Below are positions 46,761 to 55,628 of a DNA stretch of 64,000 nt, piece after piece (position 1 is the stretch's first letter; the number at the start of each line of letters is the position of its first letter). Both the position numbers and the translations under genes were made by a program. Location of the stretch: the NCBI GenBank assembly GCA_018401455.1, contig JAGYKU010000001.1, forward strand, positions 1 to 64,000, written 5' to 3'. Below the pieces are notes generated by a model. The model was given only the letters and a program-made list of their open reading frames with translations, was not told where the DNA came from and did no database searches. This DNA is from Flavobacteriales bacterium (GTDB lineage: Bacteria; Bacteroidota; Bacteroidia; Flavobacteriales_D; Parvicellaceae).

Positions 46761-47783
46761 ATGATTGAGGAATTTGATTTAAGAAGCGATGGAGATGAAC
46801 AATCTGACAAAGAGATTGATAAAGTGTTGCGCCCTAAATTATTGGATGATTTTGCTGGGCAAAAAAAAGTCGTAAATAACTTAAAAGTATTCATCGATGC
46901 TGCAAAATTACGTTCAGAAACACTAGATCATGTTCTACTTCATGGACCACCAGGATTGGGGAAAACTACACTTTCTAATATTATCGCTAATGAATTAGGA
47001 GTTGGATTTAAAGTTACCTCTGGACCAGTTTTAGACAAACCGGGAGATTTAGCAGGATTGTTGACTAACTTAGAAGAAGGAGATGTACTTTTTATTGACG
47101 AAATTCATAGGTTGAGTCCTGTTATAGAAGAATATCTTTATTCTGCCATGGAAGATTATAAAATTGATATTCTTATTGATACTGGCCCCAATGCTCGTAC
47201 AGTGCAAATCAATCTTAATCCATTCACTTTAATTGGTGCTACAACTCGCTCTGGAATGTTGACATCTCCATTAAGAGCAAGATTTGGAATATCCAGTAGG
47301 CTGGAATATTATGATACGAAAACACTTACCGATATTGTAGAGCGATCTTCAGGAATATTAAATATCCCGATAGAATATGAAGCCGCTCACAAAATTGCAT
47401 CAAGAAGTAGAGGAACGCCTAGAATTGCTAATGCGCTTCTAAGAAGAGTAAGAGATTTCGCTCAAATCAAAGGTGATGGAACCATTACTCCAGATATTAC
47501 TGATTTCGGATTGGAAGCCTTGAATGTTGATCAACATGGTTTGGATGAAATGGATAACAAAATATTGAGTGTTTTGATTGACAAGTTCAAAGGAGGCCCC
47601 GTTGGTTTAACCACAATTGCAACAGCCGTAGGAGAACAAGCAGGAACTATTGAAGAAGTTTACGAACCCTTTTTAATTCAAGAAGGATACTTAATGAGAA
47701 CACCAAGAGGTAGAAAAGCGACTGAATTGGCTTACAAACACTTAAATCGTAAGTACGGTTTTAATCAAGGAGAATTGTTTTAG
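46761..47783 (+). CDS. ruvB: Holliday junction branch-migration ATPase RuvB
   Basis: A 340-residue AAA+ motor acting with RuvA and RuvC in recombination and repair. Motifs: [20 protein letters not shown] (Walker A), [20 protein letters not shown] (Walker B), [18 protein letters not shown] (sensor and arginine finger), and the winged-helix end with [20 protein letters not shown] choose ATG 46761 over TTG 46752, because TACATTTG (46747-46754) reads as a -7 promoter box, which would place the transcript start very near the ATG. Confidence 0.96.
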   Translation: MIEEFDLRSDGDEQSDKEIDKVLRPKLLDDFAGQKKVVNNLKVFIDAAKLRSETLDHVLLHGPPGLGKTTLSNIIANELGVGFKVTSGPVLDKPGDLAGLLTNLEEGDVLFIDEIHRLSPVIEEYLYSAMEDYKIDILIDTGPNARTVQINLNPFTLIGATTRSGMLTSPLRARFGISSRLEYYDTKTLTDIVERSSGILNIPIEYEAAHKIASRSRGTPRIANALLRRVRDFAQIKGDGTITPDITDFGLEALNVDQHGLDEMDNKILSVLIDKFKGGPVGLTTIATAVGEQAGTIEEVYEPFLIQEGYLMRTPRGRKATELAYKHLNRKYGFNQGELF

Positions 47784-47816
47784 AAATTTATTTTCTAAGT
47801 CATTAACCAATCCAAT

Positions 47817-47862
47817 TTACGTAGTTATACGTAAAACATATTTTAGTAATTATCTAACTTTG
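47817..47862 (+). promoter_or_regulatory. promoter with upstream dyad TTACGT-N6-ACGTAA
   Basis: TAACTTTG at 47855-47862 fits the -7 consensus, 14 bases before the ATG at 47877. The dyad TTACGT-AGTTAT-ACGTAA at 47817-47834 ends 20 bases before it, where a -33 element or activator would sit. The same dyad with nearly the same spacer occurs at 22527-22544. Confidence 0.5.
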
Positions 47863-47876
47863 GAAAAAAATACAAA

Positions 47877-49685
47877 ATGAAAAAATTCAATATATTTACA
47901 TACTTTCTTTTTTTTATTGCTTTATTTTCAGTACAAAACACTATAATATCTCAAGATAACGAGCATGTATATATTAAAGGATACAACATAAAAACTATAA
48001 AAAATACGGAAAGCAATTCATTTAAAATCTTGTTGAACAGTGCTAACCAAAACGATACCCTACTAATTGCTGACGACATAATCTATTTAGATAATAGAAA
48101 CAACTACAATCCTCAAGTATTTTTTATATATAAATATGGTGGATTATTTGGTATTTATAACAAAAACATTCAAATCAAACCAATTTATGATAAAATAGAA
48201 ATTGCTGAAATTGAATCTAATTTCTTGATTCTTAAAAAAGAGGATAAAATGAATCTACTAGATATGAATGAAGGAATCTTTTCCAAAGCAAATTATATCT
48301 ATAGCAAAGATTTCAAGGTTTATAAAGATAACTATTATCCTAGTTATTATTTAAAAGAGAACGAAAAGTATATTGGTTTTGATGGTAGAACTTATAGTGG
48401 AATTAACCAATATTTTACGATTGAAGGTGAGAAAAAAAAATTCCATCTAGTCAATGAAACTGCTGACACAGAGGAAAAAGATAGAAAATCCTCGCAAATA
48501 TTTTCCGAAATCTACGAATCAGAATTTCTAAATGTCTTTATTGCAAAAGGCAACAATAAAAAATTTGGTATTATCAATCATCAATTAGACACGTTAGTTC
48601 CTTTTATTTATTCAAACATAGAAGAATATTTTGCAGATTATATTATGTTTCCATTTGACCATTTATTCAAAGTTTATGATGGTAAAAAAGTAGGAATGTA
48701 TAGTTTGCATAGAGGATTACTATTAGAACCTATTTATAATGATATAGACCAATATTATGAAGATGAATTTTTAATAGAATATTTCAAAATTTCAAATAAA
48801 AAGCGTTTAGGAATTGCTGATGCAAATGGAGAGGTAATTTTACCTGCAAATTATAAGCACATTCGAACACTCAATTACAACTATGGTATATTTGACGATC
48901 TAATAGAAGTAAAAAATAATAAAAACAAACTAGGCGTTTATACAATAAATGGAAAAGAAATTCTTCCTCCCATTTATGACGCTTTTAATCAAGCTATCGA
49001 AATGTATTTATTAGAATCAACGGAGTTTTTGTATAAGCTATATCAAAACAAAAAAGAAGGTGTTTTTTCGGGTAAAAAAGGCTTATTAATTCCGTCTAAA
49101 TATGATTATATATCCGACTTATACGAAACAGAATATATTGAATATCTTGTTTTCAAAACTCAAATAGGAAAAAATCTTTTCGGAATTTATGATTATCATG
49201 GTAATGAGTTATTTCCTTGCGAATTTGATTCATTTCAATTCTATCCAGAGTACGCATCAGAAAATGATACGCTTATTATTTATACCCAAAAAGAAGGTAA
49301 ATACTATGTTAATGTAAGTTATATTCCCGAAAATACATTGGCGCAAACATTTTCTTATGATAATTACTATAATTACATTAATGGTTACAATGGTATTAAG
49401 ATTAAAGGTGATAAATTTGAAAAATATAACCTTAAAACTAATCAAATAATCGGAACTTTCCAAAAAAGTGATACCATTACATTTGAGGGACATAGTTTTG
49501 ATATTGTATTATTAGAAGGAAAATTTGGTGCTATGAATAAAGAAGGTGTTATTACGGTTCCTCCTACTTATGACGAAGGATCTTTTATGGAAGAAAGGTC
49601 AGATATATTTATAGGGTATAAAAATGGAGTTAAATATTTTGTTTACATTGAAACCAATGAAAGATACACAGAAGAAGAGTGGTAA
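47877..49685 (+). CDS. secreted WG-repeat protein
   Basis: A 602-residue exported protein (signal FTYFLFFIALFSVQNTIISQ) composed of degenerate WG repeats of about 50-70 residues. Units follow the pattern 'x-G-h-x-s, L/I-P-x-x-Y-D': KFGIINHQLDTLVPFIYSNI, RLGIADANGEVILPANYKHI, KLGVYTINGKEILPPIYDAF, KFGAMNKEGVITVPPTYDEG. WG proteins probably form a beta propeller or solenoid; function is unknown. Confidence 0.85.
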   Translation: MKKFNIFTYFLFFIALFSVQNTIISQDNEHVYIKGYNIKTIKNTESNSFKILLNSANQNDTLLIADDIIYLDNRNNYNPQVFFIYKYGGLFGIYNKNIQIKPIYDKIEIAEIESNFLILKKEDKMNLLDMNEGIFSKANYIYSKDFKVYKDNYYPSYYLKENEKYIGFDGRTYSGINQYFTIEGEKKKFHLVNETADTEEKDRKSSQIFSEIYESEFLNVFIAKGNNKKFGIINHQLDTLVPFIYSNIEEYFADYIMFPFDHLFKVYDGKKVGMYSLHRGLLLEPIYNDIDQYYEDEFLIEYFKISNKKRLGIADANGEVILPANYKHIRTLNYNYGIFDDLIEVKNNKNKLGVYTINGKEILPPIYDAFNQAIEMYLLESTEFLYKLYQNKKEGVFSGKKGLLIPSKYDYISDLYETEYIEYLVFKTQIGKNLFGIYDYHGNELFPCEFDSFQFYPEYASENDTLIIYTQKEGKYYVNVSYIPENTLAQTFSYDNYYNYINGYNGIKIKGDKFEKYNLKTNQIIGTFQKSDTITFEGHSFDIVLLEGKFGAMNKEGVITVPPTYDEGSFMEERSDIFIGYKNGVKYFVYIETNERYTEEEW

Positions 49686-49812
49686 TTGAAAACAAACTAT
49701 TTTATAATATTTAAAGCGAAATTTTTACATTTCACTTATAAATAAATAAAACTCAACTAAACTAAACATTTTTTTTGTTTCTTTGTTAGATAGATGTATT
49801 AGAAAAAATTAT

Positions 49813-50685
49813 ATGTCAAGTTATTCAATCAAAGATTTAGAAATATTATCAGGTGTCAAGGCTCATACCATAAGAATATGGGAGCAAAGATATAATTTAC
49901 TTATTCCAAATAGAACTGAGACCAATATTAGATCTTATGATGATGAGCAACTCAAAAAATTATTGAGAGCCAATCTACTTTACAACAATGGATTTAAAAT
50001 AAGTAAAATCGCAGCTTTAAGTGACCAGCAACTCATCAACGAATTAGAAGGGCTAAAAGTCAACACCAACTCTGTAGAGGTAGTTTTAGAATCTATGACA
50101 ATTGCAATGATAGACATGAATGAATCACAATTTGATAACATTCTAAAAAACAAAATCAAAGAACACGGATTCGACTATGTAATGCAGACTTATATTTATC
50201 CTTTTTTTGAAAGAATAGGGGTACTTTGGATTACTAATGTGATACAGCCCGCTCAAGAACACTTTATTTCCAATTTATTAAGGCAAAAGATAATTACTGC
50301 AATTAATGAAATCGGACCTTGTGAAAAAGAGAGTGCTCCTATTTGTTTTGCATACCTCCATGAAGAAGAAATGCACGAATTAGGTTTGCTCTATTACACC
50401 TACCATTTAAAGTTAAAAGGATATAATGTTATTTATTTAGGACAAATGCTGCCTTATCAAGATTTATTAAAATCCAAAAAAGTACATCAACCTGATGCTA
50501 TTCTTACCTCCTTTGTAAAGCCAATGGACGAGCAATGGTTTGACGAATACGTTCAAAATATACTGAATGATTTTCCAAATACCAAAATATTCACTTGCGG
50601 ATATTTTGCATCGAAGATTTCTATCGAAAATAAGAACTTGTTTAAAATCCCTAGTGTCAGTTATTTACAAGAAATAATTTCTTAA
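49813..50685 (+). CDS. carH: MerR-family B12-binding regulator, CarH-like photoreceptor
   Basis: A 290-residue regulator from ATG 49813; the ten codons upstream are not MerR-like. Residues 1-70 are the MerR winged helix (YSIKDLEILSGVKAHTIRIW, EQRYNLLIPNRTETNIR). The middle helical bundle holds W139-x9-E149-H150, the Wx9EH motif that caps the adenosyl group in CarH. The C-terminal Rossmann domain has ExHxxG with H188 as candidate lower cobalt ligand. In known CarH, adenosylcobalamin makes a DNA-bound tetramer in the dark and light breaks it. It sits directly upstream of the carotenoid operon and paired operators. Confidence 0.9.
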   Translation: MSSYSIKDLEILSGVKAHTIRIWEQRYNLLIPNRTETNIRSYDDEQLKKLLRANLLYNNGFKISKIAALSDQQLINELEGLKVNTNSVEVVLESMTIAMIDMNESQFDNILKNKIKEHGFDYVMQTYIYPFFERIGVLWITNVIQPAQEHFISNLLRQKIITAINEIGPCEKESAPICFAYLHEEEMHELGLLYYTYHLKLKGYNVIYLGQMLPYQDLLKSKKVHQPDAILTSFVKPMDEQWFDEYVQNILNDFPNTKIFTCGYFASKISIENKNLFKIPSVSYLQEIIS

Positions 50686-50694
50686 AAAACAATA

Positions 50695-50782
50695 TTGTTT
50701 AACATTTTCGCAAAATAATTAAACAAAAATCATTGTCATGTAAAATACTTTGTTTAACTTTGTCCTATAAACATTAAACAAA
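50695..50782. promoter_or_regulatory. two matching operator dyads, TTGTTTAA-N16-TTAAACAA
   Basis: Half-sites at 50695-50702 and 50719-50726 form dyad 1; those at 50750-50757 and 50774-50781 form dyad 2. Both have exactly 16 bases between arms and the dyads are 55 bases apart. Dyad 2 overlaps the -7 box and start region of the ECF-crt promoter. This geometry suits a tetrameric MerR-type repressor such as the product of the adjacent carH-like gene. Confidence 0.75.
50733..50762 (+). promoter_or_regulatory. promoter of the ECF-crt operon
   Basis: TTG at 50733-50735, a 19-base spacer, and TAACTTTG at 50755-50762 match the Bacteroidota primary-sigma consensus. The ATG of the sigma gene is 27 bases after the -7 box. 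Operator half-site TTGTTTAA (50750-50757) overlaps the box, consistent with repression by steric block. Confidence 0.7.
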
Positions 50783-50788
50783 ATTGTT

Positions 50789-51289
50789 ATGACGGTTTTA
50801 GAATTTAATTATCAAGTTAGTACTTTCCAGGAAAAACTAACTAACTTTGCACTGAGTTTAACAAATGACAGAGAAGATGCAAAAGACCTTTTTCAAGAAA
50901 CAGTTCTGAAGGCATTGAAGTACAGAGATAAATTTGTTTCGCAGACGAATCTTAAAGCATGGCTTTATACTATTATGCGAAATACTTTTATCAACGACTA
51001 CAGAAGAAAGAAAATGGCACAGACAATTTTGGATCATTCACCAAATGAATATGTCATGAATAGCATTCCTGCTTTATCGGAATCTCCATCATCAGAGTTA
51101 GCAACCAAAGAAATTCAAAATGTTATTTCTGATTTAGAAGATGAGTATAGAATTCCTTTTATGAAGTATGTGGAAGGATTCAAGTACAAAGAAATTTCTG
51201 ATGAATTGAATCTGCCTATTGGAACGGTAAAAAGTAGAATTTTTATTGCCAGAAAAAAATTAATGTCTCAATTAGAGGATTACAGATAG
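50789..51289 (+). CDS. ECF-type RNA polymerase sigma factor
   Basis: A 166-residue sigma-70-family protein with region 2 (FALSLTNDREDAKDLFQETV, LKAWLYTIMRNTFINDYRRK) and region 4 (LEDEYRIPFMKYVEGFKYKE, ISDELNLPIGTVKSRIFIAR). There is no anti-sigma gene beside it; control is probably through the CarH-like operator. It is the first gene of the carotenoid operon, five bases before crtI, and may amplify expression of other light-induced genes. Confidence 0.93.
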   Translation: MTVLEFNYQVSTFQEKLTNFALSLTNDREDAKDLFQETVLKALKYRDKFVSQTNLKAWLYTIMRNTFINDYRRKKMAQTILDHSPNEYVMNSIPALSESPSSELATKEIQNVISDLEDEYRIPFMKYVEGFKYKEISDELNLPIGTVKSRIFIARKKLMSQLEDYR

Positions 51290-51293
51290 TATA

Positions 51294-52778
51294 ATGAGAA
51301 AGAAAGTAAATATAATAGGCGCTGGTTATTCAGGATTAGCTGCAGCATGTTATCTTGCAAAAGAAGGTGCAGATGTTACCATTTTTGAAAAGAACAATTC
51401 CATTGGCGGAAGAAGTCGTCAGTTTGAACAAGACGGATTTATTTTTGACATGGGTCCTTCTTGGTATTGGATGCCAGACGTTTTTGATACTTTTTTTGCA
51501 GATTTTGGCAAGAAAACATCAGACTATTATCATTTACATAGATTGTCACCTTCTTACAGAGTGGTTTTTGGAGAAAATGACGTAGTTGATTTACCTTCCA
51601 ATTTAGACGAATTGTATGAAACTTTCGAAAGGATAGAAAAAGGTAGTGCTTCAAAACTGAAAATATTTCTTGATGAAGCGAGTTACAAATACGATGTAGG
51701 AATCAATGAATTTGTTCAAAAACCTAGCAAATCTATAATGGAATTTGCAAGTCTTAAAGTATTCAAAGGTGCTTTAAGATTACAATTGTTCAAATCATTT
51801 TCAAAATACGTTAGGCAATATTTTACCAATCCAAAACTCATTCAGATATTAGAATTCCCAGTTTTGTTTTTGGGTGCAAAACCACAAAACATTCCTGCGC
51901 TTTATAGTTTGATGAATTATGCAGATATTGTTGGTGGAACTTGGTATCCAATGGGCGGAATGTTCAAAGTGATTGAAGCAATGCATGCATTGGCAACAGA
52001 ATTAGGCGTAAAAGTCAATATAAATCATGCCGTAGAAGAAATTGTAATTGAAAAAGGCATTACCAAAGGAATAAAAGCCAACGGTGCTTTTTATCCTTCA
52101 GATTCGGTTTTGGCTTCAGCCGATTATCATTTTGTGGAGCAAAATCTTATTCCAAAAGAATATAGAAAATACGATGAAGCTTATTGGGACAAAAGAGTAA
52201 TGGCGCCCTCAAGTTTGCTTTTTTATCTAGGAATAGACAAAAAACTGAAGAACTTATTGCATCACAATTTGTTTTTTGACAAAGATTTCGATCAACATGC
52301 AGTAGAAATATACGATACACCAGAATGGCCATCAGACCCGCTCTTTTATGCTTGTGTTCCAAGTATCACAGACGATTCTGTTGCTCCTGAAGGTAAGGAA
52401 AACTTATTCCTTTTGATGCCAATAGCGCCTGGTTTGAACGATGATGAAACCTTACGTGAAAAGTATTACCACGTGATTATGGATCGCCTTGAAAAATTGA
52501 CAGATCAAGAAATTAGAAGTCACGTCATTTATAAAAAATCTTATGCTGTAAATGATTTTATAGCCGATTACAACGCATTCAAAGGAAATGCATATGGATT
52601 GGCAAACACATTGAAACAAACAGCAGTTTTGAAACCTGCTATGTATAATAGCAAAATTAAAAATTTATTTTTTGCAGGACAATTAACGGTGCCTGGTCCA
52701 GGTGTCCCTCCATCTTTAATTTCTGGTAAAATAGCAGCGATTGAATCTATTAAATATTTTAAAACTACTACAAAATGA
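51294..52778 (+). CDS. crtI: phytoene desaturase
   Basis: A 494-residue FAD-dependent desaturase turning phytoene into lycopene. The N-terminal dinucleotide fold VNIIGAGYSGLAAACYLAKE, then GGRSRQFEQDGFIFDMGPSW, and the C-terminal carotenoid-oxidoreductase signature NLFFAGQLTVPGPGVPPSLI are all typical of bacterial CrtI. The stop overlaps the crtB start by four bases. The paralogue at 54168 lacks the MGPSWYWMPDVF form and is assigned to the later desaturation. Confidence 0.95.
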   Translation: MRKKVNIIGAGYSGLAAACYLAKEGADVTIFEKNNSIGGRSRQFEQDGFIFDMGPSWYWMPDVFDTFFADFGKKTSDYYHLHRLSPSYRVVFGENDVVDLPSNLDELYETFERIEKGSASKLKIFLDEASYKYDVGINEFVQKPSKSIMEFASLKVFKGALRLQLFKSFSKYVRQYFTNPKLIQILEFPVLFLGAKPQNIPALYSLMNYADIVGGTWYPMGGMFKVIEAMHALATELGVKVNINHAVEEIVIEKGITKGIKANGAFYPSDSVLASADYHFVEQNLIPKEYRKYDEAYWDKRVMAPSSLLFYLGIDKKLKNLLHHNLFFDKDFDQHAVEIYDTPEWPSDPLFYACVPSITDDSVAPEGKENLFLLMPIAPGLNDDETLREKYYHVIMDRLEKLTDQEIRSHVIYKKSYAVNDFIADYNAFKGNAYGLANTLKQTAVLKPAMYNSKIKNLFFAGQLTVPGPGVPPSLISGKIAAIESIKYFKTTTK

Positions 52779-53611
52779 AACAGTTATACGATGAAATTTC
52801 CATTAAGTCGAGTGCTTTAATTACCAAAAAGTACAGTACTTCTTTTTCTATTGGAATTAAGTTTTTGGATAAAAAACTACACGACCCAATTTATGCCATC
52901 TATGGATTTGTAAGAGTAGCTGACGAAATTGTTGACACCTTTCATGGATTCGATAAAAAAACATTACTATCCGAATTTAGAGCAGACACTTATAAGGCGA
53001 TAGCTCAAAAAATAAGTACAAATCCAGTCTTGAACGCTTACCAATGGGTGGTAAATAAATACAATATCCCAATGGAATTGACAGATACTTTCTTAGACAG
53101 TATGGCGATGGATTTAGAAGATATCACTTACGATAAAGAAACGTATGAAAAATACATTTTGGGTTCTGCAGAAGTGGTTGGCTTGATGTGTTTGAAAGTT
53201 TTCCTAGACGGAGATGAGAAAAAGTACGAAGAATTAAAGCCTTTTGCAATGAAACTGGGTTCTGCTTTTCAAAAAATTAACTTCTTGAGAGATCTTAAAG
53301 ATGATTACAAGGAATTGGGAAGAACTTATTTCCCAGATACAGATTTTACACAATTTAATGAAGAACTTAAAAAAGAATTAGAAGCAGATATTGCAGCAGA
53401 TTTTTATCAAGGTTATTTAGGTATTAAACAATTACCAAAATCAGCAAGATTTGGAGTCTATGTAGCTTATATTTATTACTCACGATTACTCAAAAAGATA
53501 CAATCTACAAAAGCAACAGATATACTTGAAACAAGAATCAGAATTCCCAACAGAAAAAAGTATGCATTGTTTGTGGGGTCTTATGTGAAGCATAGACTAA
53601 ATGCTATTTAG
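52775..53611 (+). CDS. crtB: phytoene synthase
   Basis: A 278-residue prenyl-transferring enzyme that joins two geranylgeranyl diphosphates head to head. Mg2+-binding aspartate motifs are DEIVD (in FVRVADEIVDTFHG) and DLKDD (in NFLRDLKDDYKELGRTYFP), with YSTSFSIGIKFL at the N-terminus. Translationally coupled to crtI by an ATGA overlap. Confidence 0.95.
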   Translation: MKQLYDEISIKSSALITKKYSTSFSIGIKFLDKKLHDPIYAIYGFVRVADEIVDTFHGFDKKTLLSEFRADTYKAIAQKISTNPVLNAYQWVVNKYNIPMELTDTFLDSMAMDLEDITYDKETYEKYILGSAEVVGLMCLKVFLDGDEKKYEELKPFAMKLGSAFQKINFLRDLKDDYKELGRTYFPDTDFTQFNEELKKELEADIAADFYQGYLGIKQLPKSARFGVYVAYIYYSRLLKKIQSTKATDILETRIRIPNRKKYALFVGSYVKHRLNAI

Positions 53612-53690
53612 TTCGAAGTTTGGGGTTCGTTGTTTGATGTTCACTAACCCTAACTAACCCCTAAATACTAATCACTAACAACATTAAAAA
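53612..53690. repeat. intergenic low-complexity repeat within the crt operon
   Basis: TTCGAAGTTTGGGGTTCGTT, then ACTAACCCTAACTAACCCCT and AATACTAATCACTAACAAC. It belongs to the same kind of dispersed tract as 2763-2796 and 19235-19266, here inserted between crtB and the SRPBCC gene. No promoter is evident. Confidence 0.5.
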
Positions 53691-54155
53691 ATGAGCGTAT
53701 TCGTATTAGAACAACAACAGTTTATCAATAACATTACTTTAGAAAAAGCGTGGGATTTTTTTTCATCTCCAGCCAATCTCAAAGTGATAACACCTGATTT
53801 TATGGGGTTTGATATTATTTCCAAATTGCACTCTGATAAGATGTATGCTGGTCAGATAATTAGATATAAAGTTAAGCCAGTTGCAGGAATTCCTATGCAG
53901 TGGACTACAGAAATAACACAAGTTCAAGAACCCAATTTCTTTATTGACGAACAAAGACAAGGACCCTACAAAATGTGGCATCACCAACATCATTTTGAAG
54001 AAAAAGACGGAGGTGTTTTGATGACAGATATCATTCACTATTGGCCTCCATTTGGATTTTTGGGAAATATAGCCAATAGTATTTTGATAAAAAAGCAATT
54101 AAAAGGTATCTTTGACTATCGAAAAAAGAAAGTGGAAGAATTGTTTAATAAATAA
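53691..54155 (+). CDS. SRPBCC-family protein in the carotenoid operon
   Basis: A 154-residue START-like/SRPBCC hydrophobic-ligand protein: EKAWDFFSSPANLKVITPDF, GQIIRYKVKPVAGIPMQWTT, and DGGVLMTDIIHYWPPFGFLG are the family's usual strands. Homologues are frequent in Bacteroidota carotenoid clusters, where no activity has been firmly assigned to my knowledge. Binding or carrying a carotenoid intermediate is a reasonable inference. Confidence 0.88.
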   Translation: MSVFVLEQQQFINNITLEKAWDFFSSPANLKVITPDFMGFDIISKLHSDKMYAGQIIRYKVKPVAGIPMQWTTEITQVQEPNFFIDEQRQGPYKMWHHQHHFEEKDGGVLMTDIIHYWPPFGFLGNIANSILIKKQLKGIFDYRKKKVEELFNK

Positions 54156-54167
54156 AACCTTTGTCTT

Positions 54168-55628
54168 TTGAAAACCGCTATAATTGTTGGGTCTGGAATT
54201 GCAGGAATAGCTTCTTCTATAAGGTTAGCCGTGAAAGGATATGAGGTAAAAGTTTTCGAAAAAAACACCTATGCTGGCGGTAAGCTTTCTGTTTTTGAAC
54301 AAGATGGATATAGATTTGATGCTGGCCCTTCCCTATTCACGATGCCTCAGTTTGTTGAAGAACTTTTCGTATTGGCAGGAAAAAAACCTAAGGATTATTT
54401 TGAGTACATAAAACACGATACTGCTTGTCATTACTTTTGGAATGATGGAACTACATTTTTTGCACCTAGCAAATCATCAGAATTAGCAAAAAAAGCACAA
54501 GAAGTTTTTGGAGTTCCAGAAGAAAGTGTGCTTAAAAAACTAAAGAAAGCAGCTTTCATCAATGATAAAGTCTCAGGCTTGTTTTTAGAACAAAGTCTTC
54601 ACAAAATCAAAGGATTCTTGAATAAGGAAACTTTAGTAGGTATAGCCAATATGCCAAGATTAGATCTCAATAAAAGTTTACATCAGGTAAATGAAAAAGA
54701 TTTTAATCATCCTAAAATGGTTCAGATTTTTGATCGTTTTGCTACTTATAACGGCTCAAGTCCTTTTCAAACTCCAGGAATTATGGGGGTGATTCCACAT
54801 TATGAACACAATGTAGGGACTTTTTTCCCAAAAAAAGGAATGCACAGTATCACGACAAGTTTGGTAAAATTGGCAGAGGATTTAGGCGTTGCATTTCATT
54901 ATGATGAAATGGTAGAACAAATCAACTATGAAGGCAAGAAAGTGAAAGGTGTTCAAACTACAAAAGGAACTTATACAGCAGATTTACTCGTGAGCAATAT
55001 GGATGTTTATTATACCTATCACAAGTTGCTTAAGAATTTCAAAATTCCACACAAAACACTTAATAGAGAACGTTCTTCGAGCGCTTTGATTTTTTATTGG
55101 GGTATTCAAAAGAAATTTGAAAATTTAGACCTACACAATATCTTTTTTGCTGATGACTATAAAGCCGAGTTTGAAGCGATTTTTAAAACCAAACAAATTT
55201 ATAACGACCCAACCGTTTATATTCACATATCTTCTAAGTTACTTCCCTCCGATGCACCAGAAAATTGTGAAAATTGGTTCGTGATGATCAATACACCGCC
55301 CGAAGGAAATATAGATTGGGATGTTTACATTGAAATGGCACGTGAAAATATTATTAAAAAACTTAGTGCTATTCTGAAAGAAGATATTTCTAAATTAATA
55401 CAATCGGAATCGGTGTTAGAGCCTAGAACCATAGAAAGTAAAACAATGTCCTACCAAGGTTCTTTATACGGTACCAGTAGTAATTCTAAATTTTCTGCTT
55501 TTTTAAGACATCCAAATTTTAGTAAAAAATTAAAAAATCTTTATTTTGTGGGAGGAAGTGCTCACCCAGGAGGAGGGATTCCTCTTTGTTTGTTGAGCGC
55601 AAAAATTGTAGCAGTCAATGTGGAGTAA
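54168..55628 (+). CDS. crtD: CrtD-like carotenoid 3,4-desaturase
   Basis: A 486-residue FAD oxidoreductase of the CrtI family starting at TTG 54168 (KTAIIVGSGIAGIASSIRLA); no ATG is available before the FAD fold. GGKLSVFEQDGYRFDAGPSL and the C-terminal NLYFVGGSAHPGGGIPLCLL segment are present; the latter (GGSAHPGGGIP) is the form seen in hydroxycarotenoid desaturases. With the cruF-like gene it would introduce the 3',4' double bond at the acyclic end of a gamma-carotene derivative. Its stop lies inside the next gene's start (11-base overlap). Confidence 0.85.
   Translation: MKTAIIVGSGIAGIASSIRLAVKGYEVKVFEKNTYAGGKLSVFEQDGYRFDAGPSLFTMPQFVEELFVLAGKKPKDYFEYIKHDTACHYFWNDGTTFFAPSKSSELAKKAQEVFGVPEESVLKKLKKAAFINDKVSGLFLEQSLHKIKGFLNKETLVGIANMPRLDLNKSLHQVNEKDFNHPKMVQIFDRFATYNGSSPFQTPGIMGVIPHYEHNVGTFFPKKGMHSITTSLVKLAEDLGVAFHYDEMVEQINYEGKKVKGVQTTKGTYTADLLVSNMDVYYTYHKLLKNFKIPHKTLNRERSSSALIFYWGIQKKFENLDLHNIFFADDYKAEFEAIFKTKQIYNDPTVYIHISSKLLPSDAPENCENWFVMINTPPEGNIDWDVYIEMARENIIKKLSAILKEDISKLIQSESVLEPRTIESKTMSYQGSLYGTSSNSKFSAFLRHPNFSKKLKNLYFVGGSAHPGGGIPLCLLSAKIVAVNVE

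Noticed and set aside
49738-49812. An autoregulatory dyad (AAACA-N7-TGTTT) before the carH-like gene
   Set aside because: It is made largely of T runs and does not match the TTGTTTAA-N16-TTAAACAA spacing; not convincing.
50686-50788. A B12 riboswitch before the carotenoid operon
   Set aside because: The region is only about 100 bases, has no B12-box-like sequence, and is fully accounted for by promoter and operator dyads.
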